Shown: in pieces, positions 9,703 to 24,142 of the stretch
Layout of the letters: every line of letters starts with the position of its first letter
Position numbering within the stretch: the first letter of the stretch is position 1
From: Ahaetulla prasina
Lineage: Eukaryota; Chordata; Lepidosauria; Squamata; Colubridae
NCBI RefSeq assembly: GCF_028640845.1
Contig: NC_080540.1
Location: forward strand, 257,720,958-257,784,957
Length of the DNA stretch: 64,000 nucleotides
Direction of reading: 5' to 3'
Notes under the pieces: generated by a model
Told to the model about the DNA's origin: nothing
Database searches by the model: none
What the model saw: only the letters and a program-made list of their open reading frames with translations
Position numbers and translations under genes: made by a program

Positions 9703-12700
9703 GTAAATGCAAAGCGTTTGCTTTCACACGTATTTGATAAAAGGGAGGAGGAGGAGAGCCGGGATGCGCGTTAAGGTGCAAGGGCCGGTGGTGTTTGCTC
9801 CTCTCAGCCCCCTCCCCCTCGCCAACTTGTATTGAGTAGGTGCGTATCTTTTGGGGGATGTTGTGAAGACCTCGCTCCACACACACACACACACACACAC
9901 TTCCTTTTGATCTGCAGTCTGCGATTTCGCCCTCGTGTGAGAATTGAGCGTTAGGGCCGGATTCAGGAGAGAGGTGACTCCCCCAAGGCGAAAATGACGG
10001 CGGGGTTTTGGAAAGAAGTTGAAAAAAAGAAAGATCGCCCGAATGAGTTGCTCGACGGCTGGGCATTTGCCAAAAGGAATAAAGCAAAAGGGCGCGTTAA
10101 GAGATTTGGAAGCGTCGGCAGGTTCCGAAGTAGCGAGAGTAGCTTGAGGATGCGGGAAGTGGCTCGGTTTTGTTATAGTACTCGTTTGGGGGAGTGGCAC
10201 TGCTTCCTCCCTTCCAGAAGTTCACCTGTGTTGTATCGAGAATGGTTGCGGATTAAGGAACGCCCCGGTCCTAGACAGAAATTTCGTGGGAATTACAGCC
10301 AAGTTAGTCCTCAAATAAGATGACTTTCTCCCAAACCCCGATGGCCCTTTCCGTTCCCCTTCTACTGGGTTACACACCCCATCTTTGGATCATTTAAACA
10401 AGATCAGCGCCGAAGCAAATCCGATTGTGCTCAGCTGCTGATGAAACCGTGCTTAGTCTCTTGCGGTCTCCCGAAGGCTCAAGTTTTCTAGGAGCGTTAG
10501 GGATGAGGGGCGCGTCCTCCTATTTCTTTCTTGGTGTTCCTTCGTGGCAACAAAACCTGCAGCTGCTAGTTTGCGTTTGAGACGATGACAATTAAATGAT
10601 TCATATTGCCACGCGTCTCGACTTGGTCGTCACTTTACAAGCAAAACAAAACTTTAGCCCGTCTTGTGCGACGTAGCTGTGCCGAGACTGCAGTTCGCAG
10701 AGCGCACTTAAAGAGGGGTGGGTGGGTGGGGAGGAGGAACCTCTCCCAATTTCACGTTGTAGGGTTGCATTTGATCCTAACGAGCTTCTTAACGGGAGAA
10801 AACAAGCGGTATCAGCCTTGTCGTGTTATATTTTGGAGGATCCGAAGAGGATGCTGATTGCTGTTCTGCTGCTCCATATATATATTTACGCTGCCATTGG
10901 CGAGCACAGCACTAACTTAATCCTGGAGCTGGCTTGTTTGGTGTAGGCATGTCTGTTGGCGGGTGGGAAGGCGTGCCCGAGGGGGTGGGGAGCCGGCGGT
11001 GCCTGGAAAATCCAACGTGGTTCGCGTACAGTACAGCAGCAGAACGGCGGTGCCGTTTAGGCTAGGGTAACTAGTCTTCACTCCCGCGCTCCTCCTTGCC
11101 CAGCAAAGAGAGAGGATGCTGCTGGCACTGGAGAGGGGTGTGTGTGTGTCTCTCTCTCCCTCTCTCTCTCTCTCCCCTGGTCTGCCTCTGCCCCAATTTC
11201 TGCTGCCTCCACCGGCACCTACACCTTTCATGCGTGTCCGCCTGCCTAGCCTCTCGAGAAACCCCGTGGGTGCTTGCGGAGGCTGCAGCGTTTAAAATAG
11301 AAAGGCGGGAGACTTGAGGATGTGGGGTAGCCAGAACTGCTCGCCTCCTTCCTTGTCACCCTTATACAGTCCCGTTCCCAGGTTGCGTTTTCTTTGCAAG
11401 CGATCTCCTTCCGAAGCTGCGAATCTCAACCCTTTCGCAAAATCTTCCAGCTGCAGGAACAGAGCGTGACGAGAAGAGGAGAGAAGCTCACCCTTCTAGG
11501 CTGGCAATGACCCTTGTTTCTGTTCCGGTTTTCTCACCAAGCGAGGGTACGGCCCCGATACATCCCACCCCGAGAGAGTGGGAGCTTGGCAACATCAGTC
11601 CCATGAGTTGTTTTGTGCTTCTCTACCTGATCAAATAAAATACAGAAGGAGGCGTCGGGGTCGCGTTTCCTTTTTAGTGAGCGTGGTCTGCAAAACCTTG
11701 CTGGCTTTTGCATGGTTTGCACAAACAGGAAAAGTGCTGTACCAGTGGATAGGTTTCGGTGGTAAGGTTTCTCAGGTGCCAGCAGAGACAAAAGGTTAGC
11801 TTCTTTGTTAGCTGTCAGCCACAATTCTTGGATTTCTCTCTTCTGCCAAACACTAGCTGCAGCTCCTACAGCTTTACACCTCCGCCTTTCTAAACTGTTG
11901 GGATAACCCTCTGGAAAGAGAAATGCAACACATCTATTCTGGTTAAAGCGCCTGCAGCGACCCTTATGCTTGTTAAAAAGTATGCCAGCATTTATTGTGC
12001 TTCTCTCATTGCTAATATATTTAACTGCTGCAGGAAAGAGCCCCAAAGCTGTGTTTTCTTTATTTATGGAGCTAACCTAGGAAAAGGATCCCCCTGGATT
12101 CCTTTCTTTTCCCACTAAGCATTCCCTGCCTGAGGTAAAAGCAATCACAAATCATTCTCCTCCTGAAGGCTGGAGGTTAAAGTGCTAGTTTATTCACATG
12201 GTTAGAATGACATGCTTAACTATCAAGTGTGCTGGCAGGTGGCAGATCTTATGGTTGCATGCAGGGTGAAGAAGAGGAGGAGAAACAGTTGATAACGAAC
12301 ATGCTCTGTGGTACAAAGAAGTAGTAGTGCTAATCATGAGTGGCCAAGGAGTCTAATTCTGACCTGGCTAGCAGCATCTGAGTAGACCCTGGAATGCAAT
12401 TCATAGAAGTCAGAATGGAGTTTGCAAAGTTGCCGCTCCCCCAAATTGGACAACCTCAGGAAATGATACTCATTCTGGCAGTTTCAGTGCTTTCGGTGAG
12501 TCCTCAGAAATTGCAGATGTGGGGAAAAATACAACTGTGTGAAACCACTTGGTAGCAGAAGCAGCAAAAGACCTGTACAGGAGCCAGTGGTACAGAAATA
12601 GCCCACATCTGGCAGATTTCCTCTGTTTTATTGCATTAAGTCAATCTTCAGTCATTGAAATTCTAGCACTGTTTTGAAAGGGATTCCCCAAGAGTCGATG

Positions 12701-15700
12701 GGACTATCTGTTATTGTTATCATTGTCATTTATATATTATTAGATAGTGTTATTTGTCAATAAATCATCTATGGTGTCAATAAGTCATCTAAAACTTCAC
12801 GAAAGGGTTGATGAACTGAAGAATTTGGGGATACCTGGTTTAGAAGAACCTTAGTTAAAACTGACAAATGCTCTGAAAAGTTCTGGTTGGGGATTAATGC
12901 TTCTTTCTATAATCCAGGTATTCAGGTTCCCTTGAAGCTTAAACTAAAAGTCAAGAAGGGCAGTGACCAGAGGAAAGGAGGTGTGGGATTGAAATAAATC
13001 AGGTTAATTTACCTCTTGATTTCTGCACTGTTAATTTGTTTCTAAAACTTTCTGTATGGATTTATCTATTTATCCTCCTCCCACTCAATATTAAAAATCT
13101 CTCATTGAAATAGTTCTGTAAGATGTTCACTTTTTTTCCAGAATAAGTTGTTGAAACCATTGTTTTCCGGGGCAGGTCTGATCTGTTAAAAACCAACTTT
13201 AGAACATGTTGAAGTCTGTTTTTAATTGCTCCCCAGAATATACGGTATATTCATGGGTTCTTAAATGCTTTCTTATTAGCAGAGAGTTGAGGGAAAAGAC
13301 AGTTTGCATTATCCTTTGAATGTGTGCTTGTGGATAAGGATTAATAAGTCATCTACTTTCACAGGTAGCTACATGCAGAATTGAGAGTTGATTGATATTC
13401 TATTGCTTTCTGAGTGAGTTGGTTAATCTGTTTGTAACACAAAGTGGTCTAAAACATGATTGAAACACCCAGTGGAATTACTGCCAAAGTTGGTCTCACT
13501 TTTATTGATACACATGTGCCTTCAGTCACAGTAAAACTGGAGCTATCTTTCCCCCATCATTTCACTTAATATATTTTATTTCAATAAATATATTTTATTT
13601 ATTTGGAAACTTCTTTGCTGGCAAATTAACAATCTACTGCAATGACTTAGTGTCTTCCACCGTTCTGCAGAAGAACTTTGATTGCCATATTGGCTGGAGA
13701 TGATGGGATGGGAATTTTAGTTACAGATGTGGGCAGAGTTAAAGAAAAAAGGTAATGAACCATCTGATTGGCCTTATTATGCTAAGTTCAAGGAATAGCT
13801 ATAACGGTTTAAAGCGAACTATAAATATCTGAGTAATAGTGGTTAGGGGAAAAAGAAAAGAGAGAAGTACTGAATACTTCATTTTACATTTTCATTTTAA
13901 ATGTTTTTATTACATTTAATTTTACTTATACATTACTTGAATGTTCTGTGATTTTAGCATTTTTTTTAAAGATTGACACTTGGAAGGCGACAGCAATAGC
14001 TATAAGTAAAGCTTAATATGTTTTATTATCATGTGCCTACCTAAATCTATAGGGTTCTATATTTTTCTCCTGTTGATCTCAGAGCTTGTAGGCCTGTAAA
14101 ATGGCCCAATTGCTTGTTGAGTTTTGAGATTGTCTCCATGATATTAGAAATTAAAACTTTGTGTTTGCCAGCATTCAGTAAAAGTGAACATTGCTTTATA
14201 TTCAAACTAGCTTAGTTCGTAGTGAGACGCAAAGCATTTTAAAAATATTGCTTGCTTTACAAGAAAAAAATATAACATTTTATTGTATTGGTTGAGATGG
14301 AGGCAGAAATGTTACACTTGATTTTTCTGAGTATTAAAAAAAAAAGAAAACAAATATTCCTTCAAATTAGCTTGAGCAAGCCAATAACAAGATTACATAA
14401 TGATGCTCTCTGAATTGTAATTCCAATTAAAAGTTTATAACATTAATATAACTTTTTAAAGTAAAAGGGTTTGTGGTAGGAGGCAAACTAGCATTTGTCA
14501 GATCATTGGCCAGATTATGGTAGTGGTACCTTTGCCAAACAAAACTCTATATAGCATAACAAAAATGACTTTTCTGCCAAAGAATGATCTTTGAACCATA
14601 AATCAAAATATTCAACTGTCTCTCACTTCTCTTACGCACCCTTCCTCCGTTAAAGCAGCTCCAGTTATTAAGACCGTAATACACATCATGAGATACAAAT
14701 CAAGAATGTTATTTATTTATTGAACCTGTGAATCAAGTTTAGAGCAAAGAGAGGCTAGCTATGGTGAATTCAGTGGAAATACGACAAACTGACATTTATG
14801 TTTGAATAAATTTTACAGAATTGAACTATAAAAATGGAAGATTTGAAGCTATCTGAAAATGTGTTCTCAACTGTTATGAGTTTTACTTAATGCCACAAGA
14901 AATAGTGTTTTCCTAGTTTGTGGTAAGAGTTTATATGAAGACACTAGATTAGAAGCATGATACTCTTCAGATGATTTTGGTTTTTTGCTAAATTTGTTTA
15001 TAAATTCACTTTTATAATAAATTGAATCATAGTTTAGATGGAAAAAGTGTGGCCTTTTTAAAGTAAAGATTTGCTGACCAAAGCAGGAAAAAATATAAAC
15101 AGAATGGAAAGCAGCATAGATTCAGCATAGAAACAACTTTGGAATCATAAAAAAAACATTTTAATTAATAACCAGAGGCAAAATCAAGTTCAAATTAAGT
15201 ATTCTAAATTCTCATTCATTTTTCAAGATTTAAAAACTGCTTATCCTAATGAGGAGAATATGACATAGATTTTTCAAACAGATTTTTCAAACAGAATAAG
15301 CCCCAAAAAACTTTAGTTGATGAGATTTTGAATACTGAGATACACAACACCATCTTAACTCTCACATCCTTCATTGTGCACAGCTTTGTGACTAACCTTG
15401 TCCAAACCTCAAGCATCTGCCAAAATAGCTGATTATGATTTGGAAGACATAATTAGCTACAAAACTTAACCAATAAGTTACACATGAGAATTAAAAAAAT
15501 ATTATACATGGTGTTTACTGACATTGTGTAAAAAAAGGATATTTTCCTTAAAATCATTATAAAAGAATAAGAAGGAATACTAAAAAATGATAACGGAGGA
15601 TAAAAATAAACAAGAAGAGATATCCAACAGACCAAGAACATTAGCTTGAAGTTGGAGAAATAGCAAGAAGCAGAAACAAGCAGATTATAACTAAACTACT

Positions 15701-15799
15701 TTTAAATAGACTGTGTTATGTATTGTTATCATTATTATTTTTATTAACTTTAGCTTTTCAAGACGTTTTGAAAACCTAAGCAGTCTGAAACAGACTGCT
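9703..15799. other. Intron 1, 5' part; no gene recognised
   Basis: The first ~1.8 kb is still CpG-rich continuation of the promoter region. It contains (AC)n at 9879-9901 and a CT-rich run at 11148-11178. From about 12000 the base composition becomes AT-rich. Open frames here (for example 9281-10087 and 11534-12046 on the - strand) lack any protein-family pattern. Regulatory elements are plausible near the promoter but cannot be recognised from sequence alone. Confidence 0.6.
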
Positions 15800-16150
15800 A
15801 GGGTCTGTTATGATCACTAAATGAATGATTTGTTTAGTGATCAAAGTTATAACAGCATTGAAAAAGTTACTTACAACTATTTCTCACACTTATGACCATT
15901 GTAGCATGACACAGATGAAAATTTGGACGCTCGGCAACCAGCATGTATTTTCGATGTTTGTACTGTGCCAGGATCATGTGATCATTATTTGCTAATAACC
16001 ACATGATTCACTTAACAATTTGTTTAACCATGGCAAAAAAAAAAAAGTTGCAAAATTGAGTGGAGCTCACTTTAAAACCAACCATCTTGCTTATCAATGA
16101 AAATTCTAGTTCCACTTATCTTGTAAGTCAACAATTACCTGTGGTTAGAG
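15800..16150. mobile_element. Mariner/Tc-like DNA transposon relic
   Basis: Decayed copy of the family seen at 37803-38195, in the opposite orientation for part of its length. It has GTTTAGTGATCAAAGTTATAACAGC, ACTTATGACCATTG, GGATCATGTGATCA and CACTTAACAATTTG, with GTAAGTCAACAATTACCTG at the right edge (about 16124-16142). Non-coding. Confidence 0.55.
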
Positions 16151-16434
16151 CATAAGTACTTTTAGGGACAATTATTTGTTTGTCTGATTTGTATTCCTCC
16201 TTTTCCCAAGAACACATGGCAACAAACTCAACTCTTTCTTTCCTGATTTTCCCACAATAACTACCAGGTACGAAAGACAAGGCTACCTGTGAAGTTCCAA
16301 TTAAACTGATTTACTGCTCCTCCTCCCTTTGCATGGGAACTTACTCAACTAATGATTAGCACTAGTTTGGCTCTGGATAAGGGTCAGTGAAATTAAAAAA
16401 GGGTTGAAATTAGTCCATTTGTGACTATGTAGAG

Positions 16435-16563
16435 CACAGGTGTCAAACTCTTGTCACATCGTCACGTGATGTATCGTAACATTTTTTCTCTTTGGGGAGC
16501 TGGGGGGTGGACATGGCCTGCGCATGACGCATCGATTCTGTGGGTTGCCTGTTTGACACCCCG
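16435..16563. mobile_element. hAT MITE (129 bp) with perfect 8-bp target duplication
   Basis: Bounded by ATGTAGAG at 16427-16434 and again at 16564-16571. Its inverted ends are CAGGTGTCAAAC and GTTTGACACCCC, the Charlie-like hAT terminus also seen at 49512-49886. It is too short to code and must have been moved by a transposase in trans. Confidence 0.88.
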
Positions 16564-16780
16564 ATGTAGAGAGTCGAGGGGATGATTTCTCTTTGGACTC
16601 TGCCTCTAGGTTCTGCCACTTCGACTATAATAACCCATTGCACTAGATTGGCTTGAGAAAGTATGACTAGTACAGTCACTTAGTGAACTTTGATCACTGA
16701 TGGTGGACTTGAACCAGCCTTTCACTTATCCTAGTTCCAAAGCCTTCGCGCCTGTGCTGCACTACACCACCATATCGTGC

Positions 16781-19700
16781 TGTATATGATTATATATACA
16801 GTATATGTATATCACTGCATACTGTGAAACACCCATGCCATTTTTGGGAAGTTCCTAAGGGGCTGCAGTAAATTAAATACAAATGAAAATTCATTGTACA
16901 ATTCTTATGCATCCCATAGTGTATTTTGATCACTTTATTTTTAAGTTGGCTCTGATGATGCTGTTTCAGGAAGATGAAGGTAACATCATCCAAAAATAAA
17001 CACACAGTTGTGTGTTTATTATTTAAAAGGGACTGATTCATATGGCATTGACAGGGAAGGCAGAGATTTGCTGTATAATTAATTTTGGCATGAATCTGTC
17101 CCCTGTGATTTATGTGAATATTGTACACCAGAGATTTTATCATTATTCTTTATAACATTAAATTTGAAAAGGGTATTATGTACATGCATACACGGGTTTG
17201 TAAATGCATATGTATTTGTATTCCTTGCCCCATCTTAAAATTACTATGTATGAAGTTTGAAATAAAGTTTGTTTGATTTTCTTTTAAGTTCAACTTTGAG
17301 CTGTAAATCAATCATACATATTGGATGAGATGCACATCCAGCAGATATACGATCATTGATCCTATGAGTTCTCCTAGACAAGCTTCAAGATGCAATGAAG
17401 CACAACTTAGTCTTTCTGAATATCATTGTATGGCATGAGATTGCTATATGCAGCAGACAGAAATGGACATTCTTTTAGGGTCCAGCAGTTTTTTTGTGAA
17501 GTCTGCTATAGCAGTGTTAAGTCTGATGCTGCCAGTTTGCTGTCAAGCTAAGATTAGACTACATATTATGCCATATGAAGGTCTGTATTGTTTAGGCCTT
17601 CCTATCTAACAACTGCTTTCTCTGTTACATCTGTGCCTGGAATGTAAAGATTTAGCAGAACTGCCCTCTTGAGGATGCTGCACTTGCAAGGGGTTCATGG
17701 AAAGGCAACCCAAAACAGCTGATTCTCAGCCAGAGGTTTCTTAACTGTGAAATTCTCCTCTTTAATTACAATTGAGACTAATCTGAAGATGTATCTGCTG
17801 AACCGGGCCTTTAGTTTAATTGGCAGTGCAGTGGCTCTTGTTTACTCTGGATGTTCTAATAGGTCTGTCCCATGCAATCACTTTTAAAGCTTCTCTTTTT
17901 AAAAAAATTAATTGTAAAATGGCTTGATTGTATTTGTTGGATTTGTTTGCAAACGAATTGCACCAGATTTGTCTTTTTGATACATTGCTTTGTTTATACA
18001 TTCTACATAGAAGCAAACACATTTTGTTGTGTTATGTTTATGGGCTAAACATTTATTTTATGATAGTGCTTATAGCTTTCATGCCAAAGACTTCAGATTC
18101 AGTTGCTGGCCCTCTTTCCATTTAAACAGTCTTATGTAGTGGGATGTGAGAAGGGTTTCTAACTGAAGCTGTTGTTGGCTGCTTCTCAAATGGTACAAGT
18201 CAATGTGGACAAATGGTCTGACCTTGTATGAAACAAAATATTACGTTCCCGAAACGAGCTAGATTTTCTCAGGTGTCAGAATGAATGCATTTATCTCACG
18301 AGAGCCCCAATAATAGACTGTGGGTGGCTCATAACAGTTAGTATAAAACCAGCATAAAAACAGAATTGTAAAATAACTGTGCTCCTGGGATGGAAAAAAC
18401 AACCACAGTCAAAACTCCTCCCTCTCTCTTAGTCTATATTAAGACATTATTGACCTCTTGGAAACAGTATAAACACATTAGAGATTTCCTTCTTTTGAGA
18501 TTTTTTTTAAAAACTTAACTGCCCAAATTCACTTAGATGAAAACACTTTTGTATTCAGTAACACCTACCTAATGACTTATTCTATATTTATACTACTAAA
18601 AACATCATTGTGTTTACCTGTTTCTACTTTCAAGTTAGCCCAAATGCTGCTAATACTACAACCATTTTTGAATCAAATCTGCTAATTTAAAAATGCATAA
18701 AAATCCAGGACCCATCATGTAATTGAAATTTCCATTGGTTTTATTCACAAAGCATTCCCACATTGGGATTGGGATTTCTGATGGTCCTCACCAGCTTCCC
18801 AGAAGCAAAGTCAATGGGGAAGCTGGCAGGAAGTCAGAAGTTGCTTTCATTCACATTGCTTTTTTGCTTATGCAAGGGCATTCTACTTATCTGTTTAGGT
18901 AAATAAACATTGATTTATTATTGAAGCTCATTGGCCATTACATTTATTTTTCTGTTTATAATATATATCCTTCTTATTAGTTGATTACAGGACAGTTTAG
19001 CATTGATATAACAAAATATGGCTAGCCTACAATTTAGTGTTCATTCTGGTCATATCAGACTGTACTGTCTTTCTCTCAAAGGATGACCCACTGGCTCACA
19101 GTGTTGGCTAATTAACAAAGTTAATAGTCTACTTAAGGTTAAATACTTATAATTTCAGTAGTTGCTTTAGTTAGAAAGCAACATGAGCATCCTGTCTCTT
19201 TCTTCCAGTAATAAATCAAAACAATGGAGAAGAAGATGTTTCTGTGATATTCATAATGAGCCAGGTTGATAAGAGAATTACATTCCCAGTATGCCTGAGG
19301 GCAATAGGTTGTCTTATGGCAGGGGTGAAATGCTCCGGGTTCGGACCAGCTCGCCCGATCCAATAGCGATGGCGGCTGGTGGTCGGAGAACCGGTAGCAA
19401 AAATCCCTGGCCCCGCCCGCTGCCCCTACTGAGCCGCGCCATTATCAGAGGGTTGTTTTTTTTTTACTTTAAAAGCAGTTTTTCTTCAGCTGAAAACTTG
19501 CCTTTAAAAGTTAAAAAAAAAGCCTTTGATGATCCTGCGGCTCAACTGAGATCATCAGAACCCTTTAAACTCTTTTTTAAACAACCTCTTCGGCCGAAGA
19601 GGTTGTAAAAAAAAAAGGTTTTAAAAGGCTCCTCTGGTGATCCCAGCTGAGTTCCTCATCACCAGAATCTTAAAAAACATGTTTTCTACAAGCTCTTCAG

Positions 19701-20464
19701 CCGAAGAGCTTTTTAAAACAATTATTTTAAGAGGTTCTGGGCTGCTATGAGGGAATTTCAGCTGGGATCGTCAGAGGAGCTTTTAAAATCTTTTTTTCCT
19801 CTGGCGATCCCAGATGAGTTGCCTCATCATCCCAGGCTTTTAAAATCACTTTTTAAATACCCTCTTAAAAGAGCCCCCACCAATGCCCACCCAATCCCCC
19901 CTCTTCACTTACCTGTAATTGCTGCTCCTTTCAGGCTTGCAAAGCCATGCTTTACATCAGTTGCATCAGCTAGCAACTGAATCTGCCTGCCTGAAATCCA
20001 TCTCCTCCATCAGCAATTTAATCTGCCTGCTTTGCTGGCTGAGGAACTCTGGGAATTGAAGTCCACAAACCTTAAAGTTACTAAGGTTGGAGACCCCTGA
20101 TCTAAAAAATATAAATAAAATAAAATAATAAAATAAAATATTTGTGCAGCTGAAATTTGGTGTGTTTCTGTAGTTACAAATTTTACTCTAACTACACTCT
20201 AACTACACAAACACACAAAATCTCACGAAGCTGTATGTGGCGTTTTGTGTGTGTGTATGAGAGAGAGTCAGTTGTGTTGTGTTGTGTGTGTGTATGTAAA
20301 GTGTGAAAGTTGGTTTTTGAGCTTTTTGTGGCTGTGTGAGGTTCCTGCTTGATGCAAGGGCCATTTTGGGTGAAGTGCAGCTGCTTTTACATTGCGTGTG
20401 AGTCAGTTGTGTTGTGTTGTGTGTGTAAAATGTGAAAGTTGGTTTTTGGTACCTCTTATTGTTT
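16781..20464. repeat. Tandem duplication, unit 1 (3684 bp)
   Basis: Followed head-to-tail by unit 2 (20465-24142), nearly identical over its whole length. The visible differences are a few substitutions, a 9-base in-frame-looking TTA-type insertion in unit 2 near 20706, a short deletion in unit 2 near 23128, and small homopolymer changes. TGTATA occurs at the left breakpoint (16781-16786), the junction (20465-20470) and the right breakpoint (24143-24148). The unit carries unique intronic DNA plus the left 1.15 kb of a hAT element starting at 19320. It lies wholly inside ST8SIA4 intron 1. Confidence 0.95.
19320..20464. mobile_element. hAT element, 3'-truncated by the duplication junction
   Basis: Left end CAGGGGTGAAATGCTCC preceded by TCTTATGG (19312-19319). 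It lacks the right terminus because unit 1 of the tandem duplication ends inside it. The complete copy is at 23013-24277. The interior is non-coding, with palindromes such as the AACCTCTTCGG / CCGAAGAGGTT pair at 19584-19605. It also contains at 20036-20100 a piece of the small MITE family found at 61497-61610. Confidence 0.85.
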
Positions 20465-23400
20465 TGTATATGATTATATATACAGTATATGTATATCACT
20501 GCATACTGTGAAACACCCATGCCATTTTTGGGAAGTTCCTAAGGGGCTGCAGTAAATTAAATACAAATGAAAATTCATTGTACAATTCTTATGCATCCCA
20601 TAGTGTATTTTGATCACTTTATTTTTAAGTTGGCTCTGATGATGCTGTTTCAGGAAGATGAAGGTAACATCATCCAAAAATAAACACACAGTTGTGTGTT
20701 TATTATTTTTATTATTTAAAAGGGACTGATTCATATGGCATTGACAGGGAAGGCAGAGATTTGCTGTATAATTAATTTTGGCATGAATCTGTCCCCTATG
20801 ATTTATGTGAATATTGTACACCAGAGATTTTATCATTATTCTTTATAACATTAAATTTGAAAAGGGTATTATGTACATGCATACACGGGTATGTAAATGC
20901 ATATGTATTTGTATTCCTTGCCCCATCTTAAAATTACTATGTATGAAGTTTGAAATAAAGTTTGCTTGATTTTCTTTTAAGTTCAACTTTGAGCTGTAAA
21001 TCAATCATACATATTGGATGAGATGCACATCCAGCAGATATACGATCATTGATCCTATGAGTTCTCCTAGACAAGCTTCAAGATGCAATGAAGCACAACT
21101 TAGTCTTTCTGAATATCATTGTATGGCATGAGATTGCTATATGCAGCAGACAGAAATCGACATTCTTTTAGGGTCCAGCAGTTTTTTTGTGAAGTCTGCT
21201 ATAGCAGTGTTAAGTCTGATGCTGCCAGTTTGCTGTCAAGCTAAGATTAGACTACATATTATGCCATATGAAGGTCTGTATTGTTTAGGCCTTCCTATCT
21301 AACAACTGCTTTCTCTGTTACATCTGTGCCTGGAATGTAAAGATTTAGCAGAACTGCCTCTTGAGGATGCTGCACTTGCAAGGGGTTCATGGAAAGGCAA
21401 CCCAAAACAGCTGATTCTCAGCCAGAGGTTTCTTAACTGTGAAATTCCCTCCCTCTTTAATTACAATTGAGACTAATCTGAAGATGTATCTGCTGAACCG
21501 GGCCTTTAGTTTAATTGGCAGTGCAGTGGCTCTTGTTTACTCTGGATGTTCTAATAGGTCTGTCCCATGCAATCACTTTTAAAGCTTCTCTTTTTAAAAA
21601 AATTAATTGTAAAATGGCTTGATTGTATTTGTTGGATTTGTTTGCAAACGAATTGCACCAGATTTGTCTTTTTGATACATTGCTTTGTTTATACATTCTA
21701 CATAGAAGCAAACACATTTTGTTGTGTTATGTTTATGGGCTAAACATTTATTTTATGATAGTGCTTATAGCTTTCATGCCAAAGACTTCAGATTCAGTTG
21801 CTGGCCCTCTTTCCATTTAAACAGTCTTATGTAGTGGGATGTGAGAAGGGTTTCTAACTGAAGCTGTTGTTGGCTGCTTCTCACATGGTACAAGTCAATG
21901 TGGACAAATGGTCTGACCTTGTATGAAACAAAATATTACGTTCCCGAAACGAACTAGATTTTCTCAGGTGTCAGAATGAATGCATTTATCTCACGAGAGC
22001 CCCAATAATAGACTGTGGGTGGCTCATAACAGTTAGTATAAAACCAGCATAAAAACAGAATTGTAAAATAACTGTGCTCCTGGGATGGAAAAAACAACCA
22101 CAGTCAAAACTCCTCCCTCTCTCTTAGTCTATATTAAGACATTATTGACCTCTTGGAAACAGTATAAACACATTAGAGATTTCCTTCTTTTGAGATTTTT
22201 TTTTAAAACTTAACTGCCCAAATTCACTTAGATGAAAACACTTTTGTATTCAGTAACACCTACCTAATGACTTATTCTATATTTATACTACTAAAAACAT
22301 CATTGTGTTTACCTGTTTCTACTTTCAAGTTAGCCCAAATGCTGCTAATACTACAACCATTTTGAATCAAATCTGCTAATTTAAAAATGCATAAAAATCC
22401 AGGACCCATCATGTAATTGAAATTTCCATTGGTTTTATTCACAAAGCATTCCCACATTGGGATTGGGATTTCTGATGGTCCTCACCAGCTTCCCAGAAGC
22501 AAAGTCAATGGGGAAGCTGGCAGGAAGTCAGAAGTTGCTTTCATTCACATTGCTTTTTTGCTTATGCAAGGGCATTCTACTTATCTGTTTAGGTAAATAA
22601 ACATTGATTTATTATTGAAGCTCATTGGCCATTACATTTATTTTTCTGTTTATAATATATATCCTTCTTATTAGTTGATTACAGGACAGTTTAGCATTGA
22701 TATAACAAAATATGGCTAGCCTACAATTTAGTGTTCATTCTGTCATATCAGACTGTACTGTCTTTCTCTCAAAGGATGACCCACTGGCTCACAGTGTTGG
22801 CTAATTAACAAAGTTAATAGTCTACTTAAGGTTAAATACTTATAATTTCAGTAGTTGCTTTAGTTAGAAAGCAACATGAGCATCCTGTCTCTTTCTTCCA
22901 GTAATAAATCAAAACAATGGAGAAGAAGATGTTTCTGTGATATTCATAATGAGCCAGGTTGATAAGAGAATTACATTCCCAGTATGCCTGAGGGCAATAG
23001 GTTGTCTTATGGCAGGGGTGAAATGCTCCGGGTTCGGACCAGCTCGCCCGATCCAATAGCGATGGCGGCTGGTGGTCGGAGAACCGGTAGCAAAAATCCC
23101 TGGCCCCGCCCGCTGCCCCTACTGAGCCCATTATCAGAGGGTTGTTGTTTTTTTACTTTAAAATCAGTTTTTCTTCAGCTGAAAACTTGCCTTTAAAAGT
23201 TAAAAAAAAAAGCCTTTGATGATCCCGCGGCTCAACTGAGATCATCAGAACCCTTTAAACTCTTTTTTAAACAACCTCTTCGGCCGAAGAGGTTGTAAAA
23301 AAAAAAAAGGTTTTAAAAGGCTCCTCTGGTGATCCCAGCTGAGTTCCTCATCACCAGAATCTTAAAAAACATGTTTTCTACAAGCTCTTCAGCTGAAGAG

Positions 23401-24142
23401 CTTTTTAAAACAATTATTTTAAGAGGTTCTGGGCTGCTATGAGGGAACTTCAGCTGGGATCGTCAGAGGAGCTTTTAAAATCTTTTTTTCCTCTGGCGAT
23501 CCCAGATGAGTTGCCTCATCATCACAGGCTTTTAAAATCACTTTTTAAATAGCCTCTTAAAAGAGCCCCCACCAATGCCCACCCAATCACCCCTCTTCAC
23601 TTACCTGTAATTGCTGCTCCTTTCAGGCTTGCAAAGCCATGCTTTACATCAGTTGCATCAGCTAGCAACTGAATCTGCCTGCCTGAAATCCATCTCCTCC
23701 GTCAGCAATTTAATCTGCCTGCTTTGCTGGCTGAGGAACTCTGGGAATTGAAGTCCACAAACCTTAAAGTTACTAAGGTTGGAGACCCCTGATCTAAAAA
23801 ATATAAATAAAATAAAATAATAAAATAAAATATTTGTGCAGCTGAAATTTGGTGTGTTTCTGTAGTGTTTCACTCTAACTACACAAACACACAAAATCTC
23901 ACGAAGCTGTATGTGGCGTTTTGTGGGTGTGTATGAGAGAGAGTCAGTTGTGTTGTGTTGTGTGTGTGTGTATGTAAAGTGTGAAAGTTGGTTTTTGAGC
24001 TTTTTGTGGCTGTGTGAGGTTCCTGCTTGATGCAAGGGCCATTTTGGGTGAAGTGCAGCTGCTTTTACATTGCGTGTGAGTCAGTTGTGTTGTGTTGTGT
24101 GTGTAAAATGTGAAAGTTGGTTTTTGGTACCTCTTATTGTTT
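20465..24142. repeat. Tandem duplication, unit 2 (3678 bp)
   Basis: Second copy of 16781-20464. The sequence following it (from 24149) is the natural continuation of the hAT element, which is missing after unit 1. This shows that the right breakpoint was originally inside that element. No coding exon is duplicated. Apparently matching short open frames in both units (20474-20836, 21511-21717 and others) follow from the duplication and are not evidence of genes. Confidence 0.95.

Noticed and set aside
9281..10087. 268-codon open frame on the - strand across exon 1
   Set aside because: It lies opposite the CpG island, with Cys/Val runs from a CA repeat and no protein-family pattern. Open frames are common in GC-rich DNA that is poor in stop codons.
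18720..18860. Possible further mariner-like relic (also near 22440 in the second unit)
   Set aside because: Only short words such as GCAAAGTCAATGGGGAAGC match the family in reverse. This is too little to bound or call with confidence.
16790..20836. Matching 117- and 120-codon open frames on the - strand in both duplication units
   Set aside because: Their likeness comes from the recent duplication, and the three extra codons from a 9-base simple-repeat insertion. There is no recognisable domain or other support.
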